A stretch of DNA of 64,000 bases from Alphaproteobacteria bacterium (GCA_021774335.1 JAJFJD010000012.1:1-64000), one strand, 5' to 3'; numbered from the stretch's first letter, positions 26,239 through 34,402 are shown. The notes: a model not told the origin generated them from the sequence alone. Numbers and translations: made by a program.

Positions 26239-26778
26239 GTGATTTTTCGGTTTCTTAGGCATCCGTTTACGCGATCGTATCTCTCGCTTGCCTTGGTGGG
26301 CGGGGTGCTGCTGAGCGTCGCTATGTTTATTTTCGAGGTTTACGTGACAATGACAGGGTCGTTGAATCATAATTTTTGCAGGGCGGTTGACGGTATGGGA
26401 GGGCTCTCGATTGGCGATGGCGACTCGTGCTTTATCCATTGGGACTACGTCGCGCTCCTGTTTGTATATTGGACTGGGATGTTTGGTCTGTGGTCCATTT
26501 TTTGTGTCCTAGTCATGGTAGCCGGATGGTTAATCCTTCGAAGATTGAAACCTGGTTCAACTGGCAAGGTAAATGACCGATCAACTGTGAGGCTAAATAT
26601 TTTTCCAGCGCGGGGAGCGGCGTCAATGCTTTATCTCGTCGTGGTATTTGGTTTCACTTCTTTTTGGTGGTTTTGGTACACCTCGTTCAACCCGGTGATC
26701 CTCATTTATATGTTGCCGGCACTTCTCTTGGCGTTTCCGTTGCTTGCATCAATTAGATATCTGGCGTCGAGACGCTAG
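26239..26778 (+). CDS. Four-helix membrane protein, candidate immunity protein
   Basis: 179 residues from a GTG with AGGA upstream. It has four hydrophobic segments (near residues 14-36, 67-95, 125-145 and 148-170) and a short cysteine-containing loop (NFCRAVDG and DSCFIHW). There is no family I can name. It lies directly downstream of the lysozyme-like gene and shares its low GC and non-phage look. Membrane immunity proteins often protect against periplasmic peptidoglycan enzymes, so that pairing is an inference from position. Confidence 0.5.
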   Translation: MIFRFLRHPFTRSYLSLALVGGVLLSVAMFIFEVYVTMTGSLNHNFCRAVDGMGGLSIGDGDSCFIHWDYVALLFVYWTGMFGLWSIFCVLVMVAGWLILRRLKPGSTGKVNDRSTVRLNIFPARGAASMLYLVVVFGFTSFWWFWYTSFNPVILIYMLPALLLAFPLLASIRYLASRR

Positions 26779-26843
26779 TCGTCTGTATCGCCAATTTTCG
26801 GACCATTCGCGTTTCTTTCAAAATCAATCACTGAGGTGCAGGA

Positions 26844-27692
26844 ATGCATGACGATGCTGAATTCGTTCTGGCGGATGCGCCGGACGTCGCAATGCCCGAC
26901 GAACGTCTTTCGACCACCGATCAACTTGATAGCGACTGGCTCTCCGGCCTAGATGACGACAGCGCTGAGTTCGTTCGCACCAAGGGGTGGGAGGATTTGG
27001 ATGCCGTGGTCCGCTCATACCAGAACCTGGAAAGCATGCTGGGCAGCGACCGGGCGGGCCGGACGCTGACTTTGCCGAAGGACGAGGCGGATGCCGAGGC
27101 GTATGCGGAAGTTTACGACCGGCTCGGCCGGCCCGAGGCCGCGTCGGACTATGCCCTTGAGGTGCCGGACAACATAGCGATCGACGAACCCATGATGGAC
27201 TGGTACCGCGAGGCGGCGCATACGGCGGGCCTGTCAGCACGGCAGGCTTCCGCGCTGTTCGACGCATGGAACGGGATGGCGGTTAAGCGGGTCGCGGCGA
27301 TGAATCAGGACACGCAGGCGGCGCAGGATCAGGGCATCGAGGCATTGCGTGAGAAATGGGGCGGTGCCTTCGACCGCAAGGTTGCGGTGGCCAGGCAGGC
27401 GGCGCGGCGGTTCGGCGGCGAGCAGTCGGCGGCGCTGGAAGAGGCGCTCGGCCGGGCCGGCGTGACGGAGTTCCTGGCCGGGATCGGCGAGGCCGTCTCG
27501 GAAGACGCACTGCCCGCGGGCGAAGGACGCAACAGTTTCGGCCTTTCGCCCGACGAGGCGCGCGCTAATTACGAACAACGCAAGCGTGACCCGGGCTTCA
27601 TCGCCGCCCTGCAGGATGCGGCGCATCCGGGCCACGCGGCGGCCAGCGCCGAGCGCGCCCGCTATCTCGCCGCCATCTGGCCCGCGCGATAG
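26844..27692 (+). CDS. Phage capsid assembly scaffold protein
   Basis: 282 residues, acidic and mostly helical. The order DSDWLSGLDDDSAEFVRTKGW, then the helix VVRSYQNLESMLG, then RPEAASDYALEVPDN is typical of scaffold proteins in BPP-1-like podoviruses. The C-terminal part contains SFGLSPDEARANYEQRKRD. It would guide capsid shell formation and leave before packaging. Codon use and GC match the capsid gene rather than the preceding toxin-like pair. Confidence 0.75.
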   Translation: MHDDAEFVLADAPDVAMPDERLSTTDQLDSDWLSGLDDDSAEFVRTKGWEDLDAVVRSYQNLESMLGSDRAGRTLTLPKDEADAEAYAEVYDRLGRPEAASDYALEVPDNIAIDEPMMDWYREAAHTAGLSARQASALFDAWNGMAVKRVAAMNQDTQAAQDQGIEALREKWGGAFDRKVAVARQAARRFGGEQSAALEEALGRAGVTEFLAGIGEAVSEDALPAGEGRNSFGLSPDEARANYEQRKRDPGFIAALQDAAHPGHAAASAERARYLAAIWPAR

Positions 27693-27738
27693 GCCGGCGT
27701 CTGTCACACCGGTCCACATCGGCTGAGGCGCGGCGGTC

Positions 27739-28476
27739 ATGAGCCGGCACGTCACCCGGATGACCCTCTGGGATGTCGACCATCTGACTGAGGCGGAGCG
27801 CCAACGCATCCTCGACAGTTACCCGTCGCACGAGCGGGACGCGCGGGCCAAGGGTCTGCCGCAGCTCGGCTCGGGCCGGATCTTTCCGGTGGACGAGGGA
27901 TGGATTACCGTCGATCCGTTCGAGACGCCGCCGCATTGGCCATTGTTGGGCGGGATCGATTTCGGCTGGGACCATCCGACCGCCGCGGTGCGCATTGCGT
28001 GGGATCGGGATGCCGACGCGGTCTATCTAACCCACTGCTATCGGGTGCGGCACGCTACGCCGGTCGTCCATGCTGCCGCGCTCAAGGCGTGGGGCATTAT
28101 CCCCTGGGCGTGGCCGCGCGATGGGCTGAACGACACGGCGGCGGGCGAGAACCTGGCGCAGCAATACGGCGATCAGGGCCTGTCGATCCTGTCCGGTCCG
28201 GCCGGTTTCCAGGACGGCGGCAACAGCGTCGAGGCCGGGCTGATGCAGATGCTCGACCGGATGCAGACCGGCCGCCTCAAGGTCTTCGCCCATCTCGCCG
28301 ATTGGTTCGACGAGTTCCGGCTGTATCACCGCAAGGACGGCCGCGTGGTGAAAGAATACGACGACCTAATGGCCGCCACCCGCTACGCGCTGATGATGCT
28401 GCGCTATGCCCGTGTCCCGGTGGCTCATCGCCGGCCACGCCAGGCGCGCGCGACGTGGCAGGTGTTGGACACCTGA
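27739..28476 (+). pseudogene. Terminase large subunit, C-terminal nuclease half only
   Basis: 245 residues. The nuclease domain is present: GGIDFGWDHPTAAVRIAWD carries the first metal-binding aspartate, and KEYDDLMAATRYALMM the later one. Before it lies ERQRILDSYPSHERDARAKG, the linker that normally follows the ATPase domain. The whole Walker-containing ATPase half (about 200 residues) is absent, and an in-frame stop lies at 27724. It is also out of place: terminase usually precedes the portal, not the capsid gene. It cannot drive packaging alone. Confidence 0.85.
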
Positions 28477-28679
28477 TTTCAGAAAAGTCCGGACAAGCCC
28501 ACGCACAAACGGGCCCCGGCTGACCGCGGGAAAGACCGCCGCCGTGCGGGCGTAAAGCGCAGGATCGGGTCCGTCCGGCCGCTCTTGTTTCCGGCATTGC
28601 CGGCGACGGGGGCGGCCGACCCCATGACGGGCAACCCCTCCGAACGCGCAATCTTTCTTGCAACAGTTTGGAGGACCTC

Positions 28680-29564
28680 ATGTCCAACGACGTTATTGTC
28701 GCACGCAGTCAGGCCTACACCGACAGCGTGCAACTCCTCCTGCAGCAGCGCGGCTCGCGGTTCCGGGCGGCGGTGATGGAGGGACACTATCGCGGCAAGG
28801 CCGCCAAGGCGGTGGAGCAGATTGGTGCGGTGAGCGCACAGAAACGCACCACCCGGCACGGCGACACGCCGCTCATCGAAACCCCGCATTCCGCCCGCTG
28901 GGTGTTTCCCACTCATTACGAATGGGCGGACCTGATCGACGATCAGGACAAGCTGGAAACCATCGTCGAGCTGACCAGCCCGTATTCGATCAACGGGGCG
29001 GCGGCGATGAGCCGGTCCATCGACGACGAGATCGTGCCCGCCTTCTTCGGCGATTCCCGCACCGGCGAGAACGGCTCCGACACCACCGCGTTCGACACCA
29101 ACCAGGTGGTGGCGGTCGACGAGGGCGCGACCGGGGCGACCGGCCTGAACGTGGCCAAGCTGCGGGCGGCGAAGAAGCTGCTCATGGCGAACGAGGTCGA
29201 TATCGACAACGATCCGCTCTATGTCGCGCTCACGGCGGAACAGCATGACGACATGCTGAACGAGATCCAGGCCGTCTCGCTCGACTTCAACACCAAGCCG
29301 GTGCTGGTCGACGGGCGGATCACCGCCTTCATGGGCTTCAACTTCGTCCATTCGGAGCGGCTCGACGTGGACGGCAGCGGCAACCGGCGCTGTCCGGCCT
29401 GGGCCAAGTCCGGCATGCACCTCGGCGTCTGGAACGATATCGAAGGGCGTGTCACCGAACGCGACGACAAGTCTTTCGCGACCCAGGTGTACGTCAAGGG
29501 CACCTTCGGGGCCACCCGGGCCGAGGAAGGCAAGGTCATCGAAATCAAATGCGATGAAAGCTAA
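28680..29564 (+). CDS. Phage major capsid protein
   Basis: 294 residues from the ATG at 28680, which has GGAGG five bases upstream. The sequence fits the capsid family of BPP-1/KMV-like podoviruses (Phage_capsid_2): N-terminal QAYTDSVQLLLQQRGSRF, the conserved THYEWADLIDDQDK, SRSIDDEIVPAFFGDS, then FMGFNFVHSERL. It should form the HK97-fold shell. No frameshift is visible, so this is one of the few intact structural genes. Confidence 0.85.
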   Translation: MSNDVIVARSQAYTDSVQLLLQQRGSRFRAAVMEGHYRGKAAKAVEQIGAVSAQKRTTRHGDTPLIETPHSARWVFPTHYEWADLIDDQDKLETIVELTSPYSINGAAAMSRSIDDEIVPAFFGDSRTGENGSDTTAFDTNQVVAVDEGATGATGLNVAKLRAAKKLLMANEVDIDNDPLYVALTAEQHDDMLNEIQAVSLDFNTKPVLVDGRITAFMGFNFVHSERLDVDGSGNRRCPAWAKSGMHLGVWNDIEGRVTERDDKSFATQVYVKGTFGATRAEEGKVIEIKCDES

Positions 29565-29577
29565 GGAGGGCTGATCG

Positions 29578-30069
29578 ATGGCAGTTGTAAGCACGAAGTC
29601 TTCGCTGGTTCAGAACTTCGAAGCGAAACCGAACCAGTTCAATCCCGCGGCGCTCCTCTATGGGCGTCGCCGGGGCATTGTCGGCACGGTCGCCGTCGCG
29701 GCGAGCGATGACGACGGGTCGACCTACGTTCTCGCTCCCGTCCGGTCGTCCTGGGTAATTCCGTCGATCCGTCTCTACAACGACGCGATCACCGGCGGCA
29801 CCGGCTACGACGTCGGCCTCTACGATTCGGGGCTGACGGCGGTGGACGACGACGCCTACGCCTCGGCGGTAAGCCTGGCGGCGGTGTCGACGGATGGCGT
29901 CGAGGTCGCCTTCGAGGCGCGCGATATCAACCGCATCGGGCAGAAGGTCTGGCAGGACGCGGGCAACAGCAGCGACCCGATGAGCTGGTTCTTCCTTGTC
30001 CTCACGGCCGACACCGTGGGCACGGCGGCGGGCGACATCGCCTTCGACGTGACGGTACTGGTCGACTGA
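29578..30069 (+). CDS. Probable phage head decoration or cement protein
   Basis: 163 residues, beta-rich (TVAVAASDDDGSTYVLAPV, SIRLYNDAITGGTGYDVGLY), with no signal peptide. It lies 13 bases after the capsid gene, where podoviruses of this group keep the cement protein (Bbp16 in BPP-1). I do not see direct sequence identity with Bbp16, so the role is inferred from position and strand-rich composition. Two terminator hairpins follow. Confidence 0.5.
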   Translation: MAVVSTKSSLVQNFEAKPNQFNPAALLYGRRRGIVGTVAVAASDDDGSTYVLAPVRSSWVIPSIRLYNDAITGGTGYDVGLYDSGLTAVDDDAYASAVSLAAVSTDGVEVAFEARDINRIGQKVWQDAGNSSDPMSWFFLVLTADTVGTAAGDIAFDVTVLVD

Positions 30070-30074
30070 CCCCG

Positions 30075-30152
30075 CGCGGCGTTTTTGCCGCGTTTCGTTT
30101 CTCTCCCTGACCTGGGCGGGGCGGTGTGTTTTGCCGCCCCGCTCTTCTTTTA
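30075..30152 (+). terminator. Tandem terminator hairpins after the head genes
   Basis: Hairpin one: CGCGGC (30075-30080) with GCCGCG (30087-30092), then TTTCGTTT. Hairpin two: GCGGGGCGG (30116-30124) with CCGCCCCGC (30134-30142), then a T-rich tract. They close the capsid/decoration transcript and show that the large gene downstream must start after 30152. Confidence 0.75.
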
Positions 30153-30203
30153 TGCGGAAGGATATTCGATGACCCAGTGGTGCACACGCGGGGCGGCTTC
30201 CTG

Positions 30204-32783
30204 ATGCCGCGGATCCCGATCCTGCCGGGCGATGTCTCGGCGGCCAATGTGGCGAATGATCCGTTCGGGTCGCTGCCTCCGGCGCAGACAGACGGTATCC
30301 GCGCGCTGGAAGCGCGGGACGAAGGCATCACCCGGGGCCTTACCGTGGCCGAAGCCTGGCGCGACGGCGTTACGGCGCTGCAACAGGCGGAGGGTGCGGA
30401 GGATGGCGCGCCCGCAGGTTTCGCCCGCGACTTCTTTGCCAATGTGGACCGGGGCCGTTCGGTCGCCCTGCGGTCCGCGCCGGCGGGCCAGCGCGACGCG
30501 CTCGACAGTGACCTGCGGGGACTGCGCGCCGATCTCGGCGACCGCGCGGTGACGGCGGAAGCGGCGGGCCTCGGCCTGCGCCGCCGGCTCGGCCTGATGC
30601 AGACGCTGGACACCTATGCCAATGGTGTCGCCGAAGACCCCGGCCTGTTCGACAGCGCCGACGGGCAGATCAACAATCTGGTCGAGGGTCTGGGCCTGCC
30701 CGAGAACCGGGCCAGTGCATTGCGGACCGAGATGCGGACGCGTCTCGCCAACGCGGCGGTGGATGGGCTGATGGCCGACCCGGCGGAAGCCGAGGCGGCG
30801 CTGCGGCTCGGTCTCTACGACGACGTGCTGCCGAAGGAGATCAAACAGCAACGGTTGGCCGAGGCCGAGACGCAGATGCAGCGCGCCAGCTTGCTCGACG
30901 GCGAACGGCGGCGGCAGGCGTTGTCGCGCAGGGCGGCCGAGGGTGCCGCCGGCGATACGGAAATCGCGGCGGCGCAAGCCGACGGAAGCCTCAGTGATAC
31001 CGATGCCGAGCGTCTGCGGGTGCAGACTGCGCAGGCGCAGCAGTCGGCGGAGACGCGCCGCGCCCGCATCGACCGGGTGGCCGGCGGTGATCCGCTCGAC
31101 CCGGCCAACGAAGAAGACCGGCAGGCGGCGGATGCTTATTGGGAGGACGTGTCCGAAGCCTACGCGTTCGACGATCCGGCGCAGCAACGGCAGGCGGAGC
31201 TGGACATGGTGCGCCGCATCGGCGTGCTGCCCACGGGCCTCACTAGGAAATACCGCGGCATGCTGCTGTCGCGCGATCCTGAGATCGTCGTGGACGGCGC
31301 GCGGGCAATCACGGAGATCGATCATCTCGATCTGCCTATCGCTGGATTTGTTCCCCCGTCCCGTAACGGCTTGCTTCCGCTGCCGGGTTCGGAAGATCCG
31401 CCGGTATTCAAGAAGCTCCCGGCTCGGCCCTCAAACGATCTGATTGAGGCTGTACCGCTCGGTGACCTGCTTTCACGGCCCGACGCAATCCCGGACGAGG
31501 ACCGCAGGCGTGCGGTGCTGATCACGGAATTCGTCGACCTGGGGCTGCCGGCGGACCGCGCCGTCGAACTCGCCGACGAGAAATTGAGCGAAGAAGAACC
31601 TGCGGCTAATACAACGCCCGCAGATGGCTCCGTCGTCGACAACGACCAGACGGACGCTCCTTTCGTTAGCGGTGAAGATGAGCGCGAAGACGATCCCGCG
31701 CCGGCCCCGGCCAACGATGACGCGATTGTCGACAATGACCGAACCGACACACCGATTGTTGGGGATGAAGCAACGGATGATGACCCCGAACAAACTCCGC
31801 TGACTGATGAAGAAGTAGATGAAATTCTCCGGAGAGATCAAATTGCGCCGATCCCCCGGGACGGCGAGCCAATTGAACAAGAAGGTGAGGAAGAAGAGGA
31901 CGGCCAAACTGGCCTGAACACCTTCGTTTGGCTCCAAAAGAACGAGTTGATGGCGGTTCAGCAAGGCACCTCGCCGGATACGGAACGTCATGAAAGATTG
32001 GGTCGGTACGGGGAGTTTGCCGCTGGCGGTGGGTTCGTCGATGAGGACGGTCAATTCGTCCGCGCTGATGGCCGTAAACACGTTGTCCTGATCGATCCCA
32101 AAAATGGTGAACTGACGATCTATCGCCGAAGCGAGCCAACCAACGAAGGCGGCGCGCTATCAATCGGCCGATTGCTGGGGGCTTCTTCGTTTGTTGATTC
32201 GTTGGGAGGGGCGGTATCGACTGGTGTGCGAGCCCTTCAGATGGGGACGAAAGGCAAGACGGGCGCAAGTAGCACGCTTGCCTCAGGTGTTGGTCCGACC
32301 GGGGGCCGTGCAAGCAAGAGCAAAGCTGCCGCTCTGCGTGATCTGCCGAAAGGCCCCGGCTTCCAAGCTGATCGTAAATTCCTTACGGCGGATGAATTCA
32401 GCGCGCTGCCGTCGGAAGGTCGTATCGACCCGCAGCGGATACGGACGAGCCAATCCAGTCTCAAAGAGGAATTCAAACCAAAACGAGATGCATCCGGCAA
32501 AATACGAAAACGTACCGTTAGTGGATTGACTGATGAGTTAAGGGACGGCGTTAAAAAGCCGGAAGATATCAAGGCAATCATATTGATCGAGTTCAAGAGG
32601 CAGGTTTATACCGTCGATCATCGTCGCCTAATTGCTTTTCGGCGTGCCGGTATCGATATTCCATATAGAAAAGTGGAATTTGATAAACTATCGGACGAAC
32701 ATCAAAAGCGTATTCGGCAAGCACCAAATCTGAACGACAATGGCGCGGCAATTAAGAATCGAACACTTAAGGTAAAGGAGTAA
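30204..32783 (+). CDS. Giant virion-type protein with C-terminal polymorphic toxin-like domain
   Basis: 859 residues from the ATG at 30204 (an earlier in-frame codon falls inside a terminator). Residues 1-430 are helical and charged and look like an internal or ejected virion protein. Residues 465-565 form an acidic linker with a repeated VDNDQTD/R-TDTP unit. From about 725 a different, lower-GC domain begins: IDPQRIRTSQSSLK, then VYTVDHRRLIAFRRAGID at 801. This last motif resembles the Y-T-x-D-N-R-R-L toxin module seen at RHS-type C-termini (ParB-like fold, from memory). A DUF7660 immunity candidate starts five bases downstream. The toxin role is inference. Confidence 0.65.
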   Translation: MPRIPILPGDVSAANVANDPFGSLPPAQTDGIRALEARDEGITRGLTVAEAWRDGVTALQQAEGAEDGAPAGFARDFFANVDRGRSVALRSAPAGQRDALDSDLRGLRADLGDRAVTAEAAGLGLRRRLGLMQTLDTYANGVAEDPGLFDSADGQINNLVEGLGLPENRASALRTEMRTRLANAAVDGLMADPAEAEAALRLGLYDDVLPKEIKQQRLAEAETQMQRASLLDGERRRQALSRRAAEGAAGDTEIAAAQADGSLSDTDAERLRVQTAQAQQSAETRRARIDRVAGGDPLDPANEEDRQAADAYWEDVSEAYAFDDPAQQRQAELDMVRRIGVLPTGLTRKYRGMLLSRDPEIVVDGARAITEIDHLDLPIAGFVPPSRNGLLPLPGSEDPPVFKKLPARPSNDLIEAVPLGDLLSRPDAIPDEDRRRAVLITEFVDLGLPADRAVELADEKLSEEEPAANTTPADGSVVDNDQTDAPFVSGEDEREDDPAPAPANDDAIVDNDRTDTPIVGDEATDDDPEQTPLTDEEVDEILRRDQIAPIPRDGEPIEQEGEEEEDGQTGLNTFVWLQKNELMAVQQGTSPDTERHERLGRYGEFAAGGGFVDEDGQFVRADGRKHVVLIDPKNGELTIYRRSEPTNEGGALSIGRLLGASSFVDSLGGAVSTGVRALQMGTKGKTGASSTLASGVGPTGGRASKSKAAALRDLPKGPGFQADRKFLTADEFSALPSEGRIDPQRIRTSQSSLKEEFKPKRDASGKIRKRTVSGLTDELRDGVKKPEDIKAIILIEFKRQVYTVDHRRLIAFRRAGIDIPYRKVEFDKLSDEHQKRIRQAPNLNDNGAAIKNRTLKVKE
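31494..31790 (+). repeat. Direct repeat copy A (linker of the giant virion gene)
   Basis: This segment encodes DEDRRRAVLITEF through VDNDRTDTPIVG. A second, diverged copy is at 34046-34320 in the same orientation. The two agree closely over their whole length, with long exact stretches such as the coding for DDPAPAPANDDAIVDN. Each copy contains a short internal repeat of VDNDQTD. Confidence 0.8.
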
Positions 32784-32788
32784 ATGAA

Positions 32789-33073
32789 TTGAACGAACGT
32801 ACGACGGACGAGCAGAAAGAGGAATTTGTCGGAGATATCGCGGACCGTGTCTCGTCAGGCGAAGAGTTCTTGGAAGTGTTGAAGCAGCTAGTGGAGAAAG
32901 AAGAAACATTCAGTGAGTTTGGTGAACGAAGTGCGGCGGAGTTTGTCACAGTCATTCACGAGAAGCTTGAGTTTGCACGCGAGTTCCCGAGCCCGGAAGA
33001 TATTGAATTCCCGGATGAACCCGATTGGAATTGGCTGGCGCGACTTTTTATGGTTGGCGCGTTTGACAATTAG
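32789..33073 (+). CDS. DUF7660-like protein, candidate immunity protein
   Basis: 94 residues from a TTG with AAGGAG eight bases upstream; the closer ATG at 32784 stops at once. It is acidic and helical, with VSSGEEFLEVLKQLV at the start and the C-terminal PDEPDWNWLARLFMVGAFDN. This ending matches DUF7660, whose members read P-x-x-P-x-W-x-x-x-A-D-x-L-x-A-A and are often found after polymorphic toxins. It lies five bases after the toxin-like gene, as an immunity gene would. Confidence 0.65.
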   Translation: MNERTTDEQKEEFVGDIADRVSSGEEFLEVLKQLVEKEETFSEFGERSAAEFVTVIHEKLEFAREFPSPEDIEFPDEPDWNWLARLFMVGAFDN

Positions 33074-33092
33074 CGATGCCATCCGTGGTGCG

Positions 33093-33482
33093 ATGCAGCG
33101 GCCTGACGTCGGCGGATCGATCACCCTTCATTGGGGAAGCGTGCGTGTCGAGAAGGCATTTAACAAGAAGGGGGAACGCCAAGACAAAATTCTAGGTTCT
33201 GGCGTCAGCAAAATTTTGGCAAAGCACGGGATCGAAGCCTTGGAAGGTGCGATCGAGACGATAGCACGGGCGAAAACCGTTCGGCGACAAGGAGACCGCA
33301 TGGTGTTGGAGCACAACGGCCAGCGGGCGGTACTCGATTTGTATCGGCAAGGAGAAGGCGAAAAACGAAAAGAGACTTGGTTATTGACCGGTTACTTCCT
33401 CGGCAAGCCATCGGAAACCAATATCCCGGTCAATCTCAAAAAGATTAATGGGCCATTGTTCTTCAAGGATCGTACAAAATAG
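33093..33482 (+). CDS. Orphan PBECR-like nuclease toxin module
   Basis: About 129 residues from the ATG at 33093. The frame is open further left, and coding similarity seems to begin near 33076, right after the DUF7660 stop. Key pieces are ILGSGVSKILAKHGIEALEG, RMVLEHNGQRAVLDLY and ETWLLTGYFLGKPSE, which match the phage barnase/EndoU/colicin E5-D/RelE-like (PBECR) nuclease group. The central His (about residue 45) and the W-L-L-T-G-Y strand are kept. No carrier domain and no good ribosome site precede it, which fits a displaced toxin tip rather than a stand-alone gene. Confidence 0.6.
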   Translation: MQRPDVGGSITLHWGSVRVEKAFNKKGERQDKILGSGVSKILAKHGIEALEGAIETIARAKTVRRQGDRMVLEHNGQRAVLDLYRQGEGEKRKETWLLTGYFLGKPSETNIPVNLKKINGPLFFKDRTK

Positions 33483-33506
33483 AAAACTCCGTGCGGCAAT
33501 ATGGTC

Positions 33507-33893
33507 CTACAGCGGTGCTTTTTTGCGCAATGAGAAGGTAACGCGCCGCTCTCTGATGTAACGACAAAGACCGTCCAAATCTCCTTCGATTGTTTTGAAT
33601 TCGAACGCCCAAGGGGTTTTTTCAACGCCCTTGTTGTTTCGGCTGACAACGGCTTTCCAATTCCCGAAAGTGCCCGCGCTCTCAGCGAGATAAAGGTTCA
33701 CATCGAGTTCGACAAATTTGATCTTATCTTCGATATCATGGCTCTCGGTAACCGTTGGATCGTGATATTGATCTGCTTCGATGTAGCATTCCTCGATCCA
33801 TAGAAGGAAATCGCGCGCACCGGTTTCCTCATGGACGCCGCTATCGAACAGTTTCGGGAATTTCGGGTTTTCGGGCGGTTCGGACTCCGGCAT
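33507..33893 (-). CDS. Hypothetical protein on the opposite strand within the toxin locus
   Basis: 128 residues from the ATG at 33893, with GAGGG seven bases upstream. Acidic and soluble; recognisable stretches are RDFLLWIEECYIEADQY and TPWAFEFKTIEGDLDGLC. No family is known to me. It converges on the orphan nuclease module with a 24-base gap. It might be an immunity gene that has been inverted, or an unrelated insert; the orientation argues against simple co-expression with the toxin. Confidence 0.5.
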   Translation of the reverse strand: MPESEPPENPKFPKLFDSGVHEETGARDFLLWIEECYIEADQYHDPTVTESHDIEDKIKFVELDVNLYLAESAGTFGNWKAVVSRNNKGVEKTPWAFEFKTIEGDLDGLCRYIRERRVTFSLRKKAPL

Positions 33894-33979
33894 CGACTTG
33901 CCCTCATTTCTGACGGTCAGCAAGTTCGAGCCTAGTGTCCCATAAGAAATCTTCAAGCCAATTCGCGGCGATTTATTAG

Positions 33980-34402
33980 CTGCCGGGATGGCCTGATGCC
34001 CGGACTCTTGGTGCACCGCTTCTGATTCCTCAATACCGGAACAATGACGAGGACCGCCGGCGCGCAATTCTTATCACGGAGTTCGCGGACCTCGGCCTGC
34101 CGGCGGACCGCGCCGTCGAACTCGCCGATGAAAAATGGAGCACGGGAAAACCGGTGGCGAATACATCGACTGCCGGCGAAACGGTCGTCGATAACGACCA
34201 GACGGATACACCCTTCGTTGGTGACACCGAGCGGGAAGACGATCCCGCGCCGGCCCCGGCCAACGACGACGCGATTGTCGATAACGACCAGACCGACACG
34301 CCTTTTGTTGGGTCTCAAGCATCAGAGGATGAGAATTCCGGCGTTTCCTCTGATTCAACTTGGTTTCAATGTCGGTGCTGCGAAGAACGATCCGGCCGTC
34401 AA
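33980..34402 (+). pseudogene. Decayed partial copy of the giant virion gene
   Basis: The frame opens after a stop at 33977 and has no start. It reads PDARTLGAPLLIPQYR and then a diverged copy of the linker of the gene at 30204 (NNDEDRRRAILITEFADLG to TDTPFVG). After about 34330 the original frame of whatever preceded the spanin genes shifts: the +1 frame reads LGFNVGAAKNDPAVK with a stop at 34404-34406. So two different gene ends were joined here. It looks like the scar of a recombination or deletion inside the prophage. Confidence 0.6.
34046..34320 (+). repeat. Direct repeat copy B (of 31494-31790)
   Basis: Diverged second copy of the linker-coding segment, 2.5 kb downstream of copy A and in the same direction. 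The coding sense is preserved in one frame across the copy, so the divergence is mostly conservative. Toxin, immunity and orphan modules lie between the two copies. Confidence 0.8.

Noticed and set aside
28479..29594. Long open frame of 371 codons on the minus strand across the capsid gene
   Set aside because: It mirrors the capsid coding frame in GC-rich DNA, has no family similarity, and the plus-strand frame is a clear capsid protein.
23647..30069. Gene transfer agent instead of prophage
   Set aside because: Alphaproteobacterial GTAs carry HK97/siphovirus-type head genes and tail genes. Here the portal and capsid are podovirus types and tails are absent.
30150..31325. 391-codon open frame on the minus strand opposite the giant virion gene
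   Set aside because: Composition artefact of a high-GC coding region; no ribosome site or recognised domain, and it runs over the terminator hairpins.
32913..33092. Longer start of the orphan nuclease frame inside the DUF7660 gene
   Set aside because: The upstream part is an out-of-frame reading of DUF7660 coding sequence with no similarity to the nuclease family.
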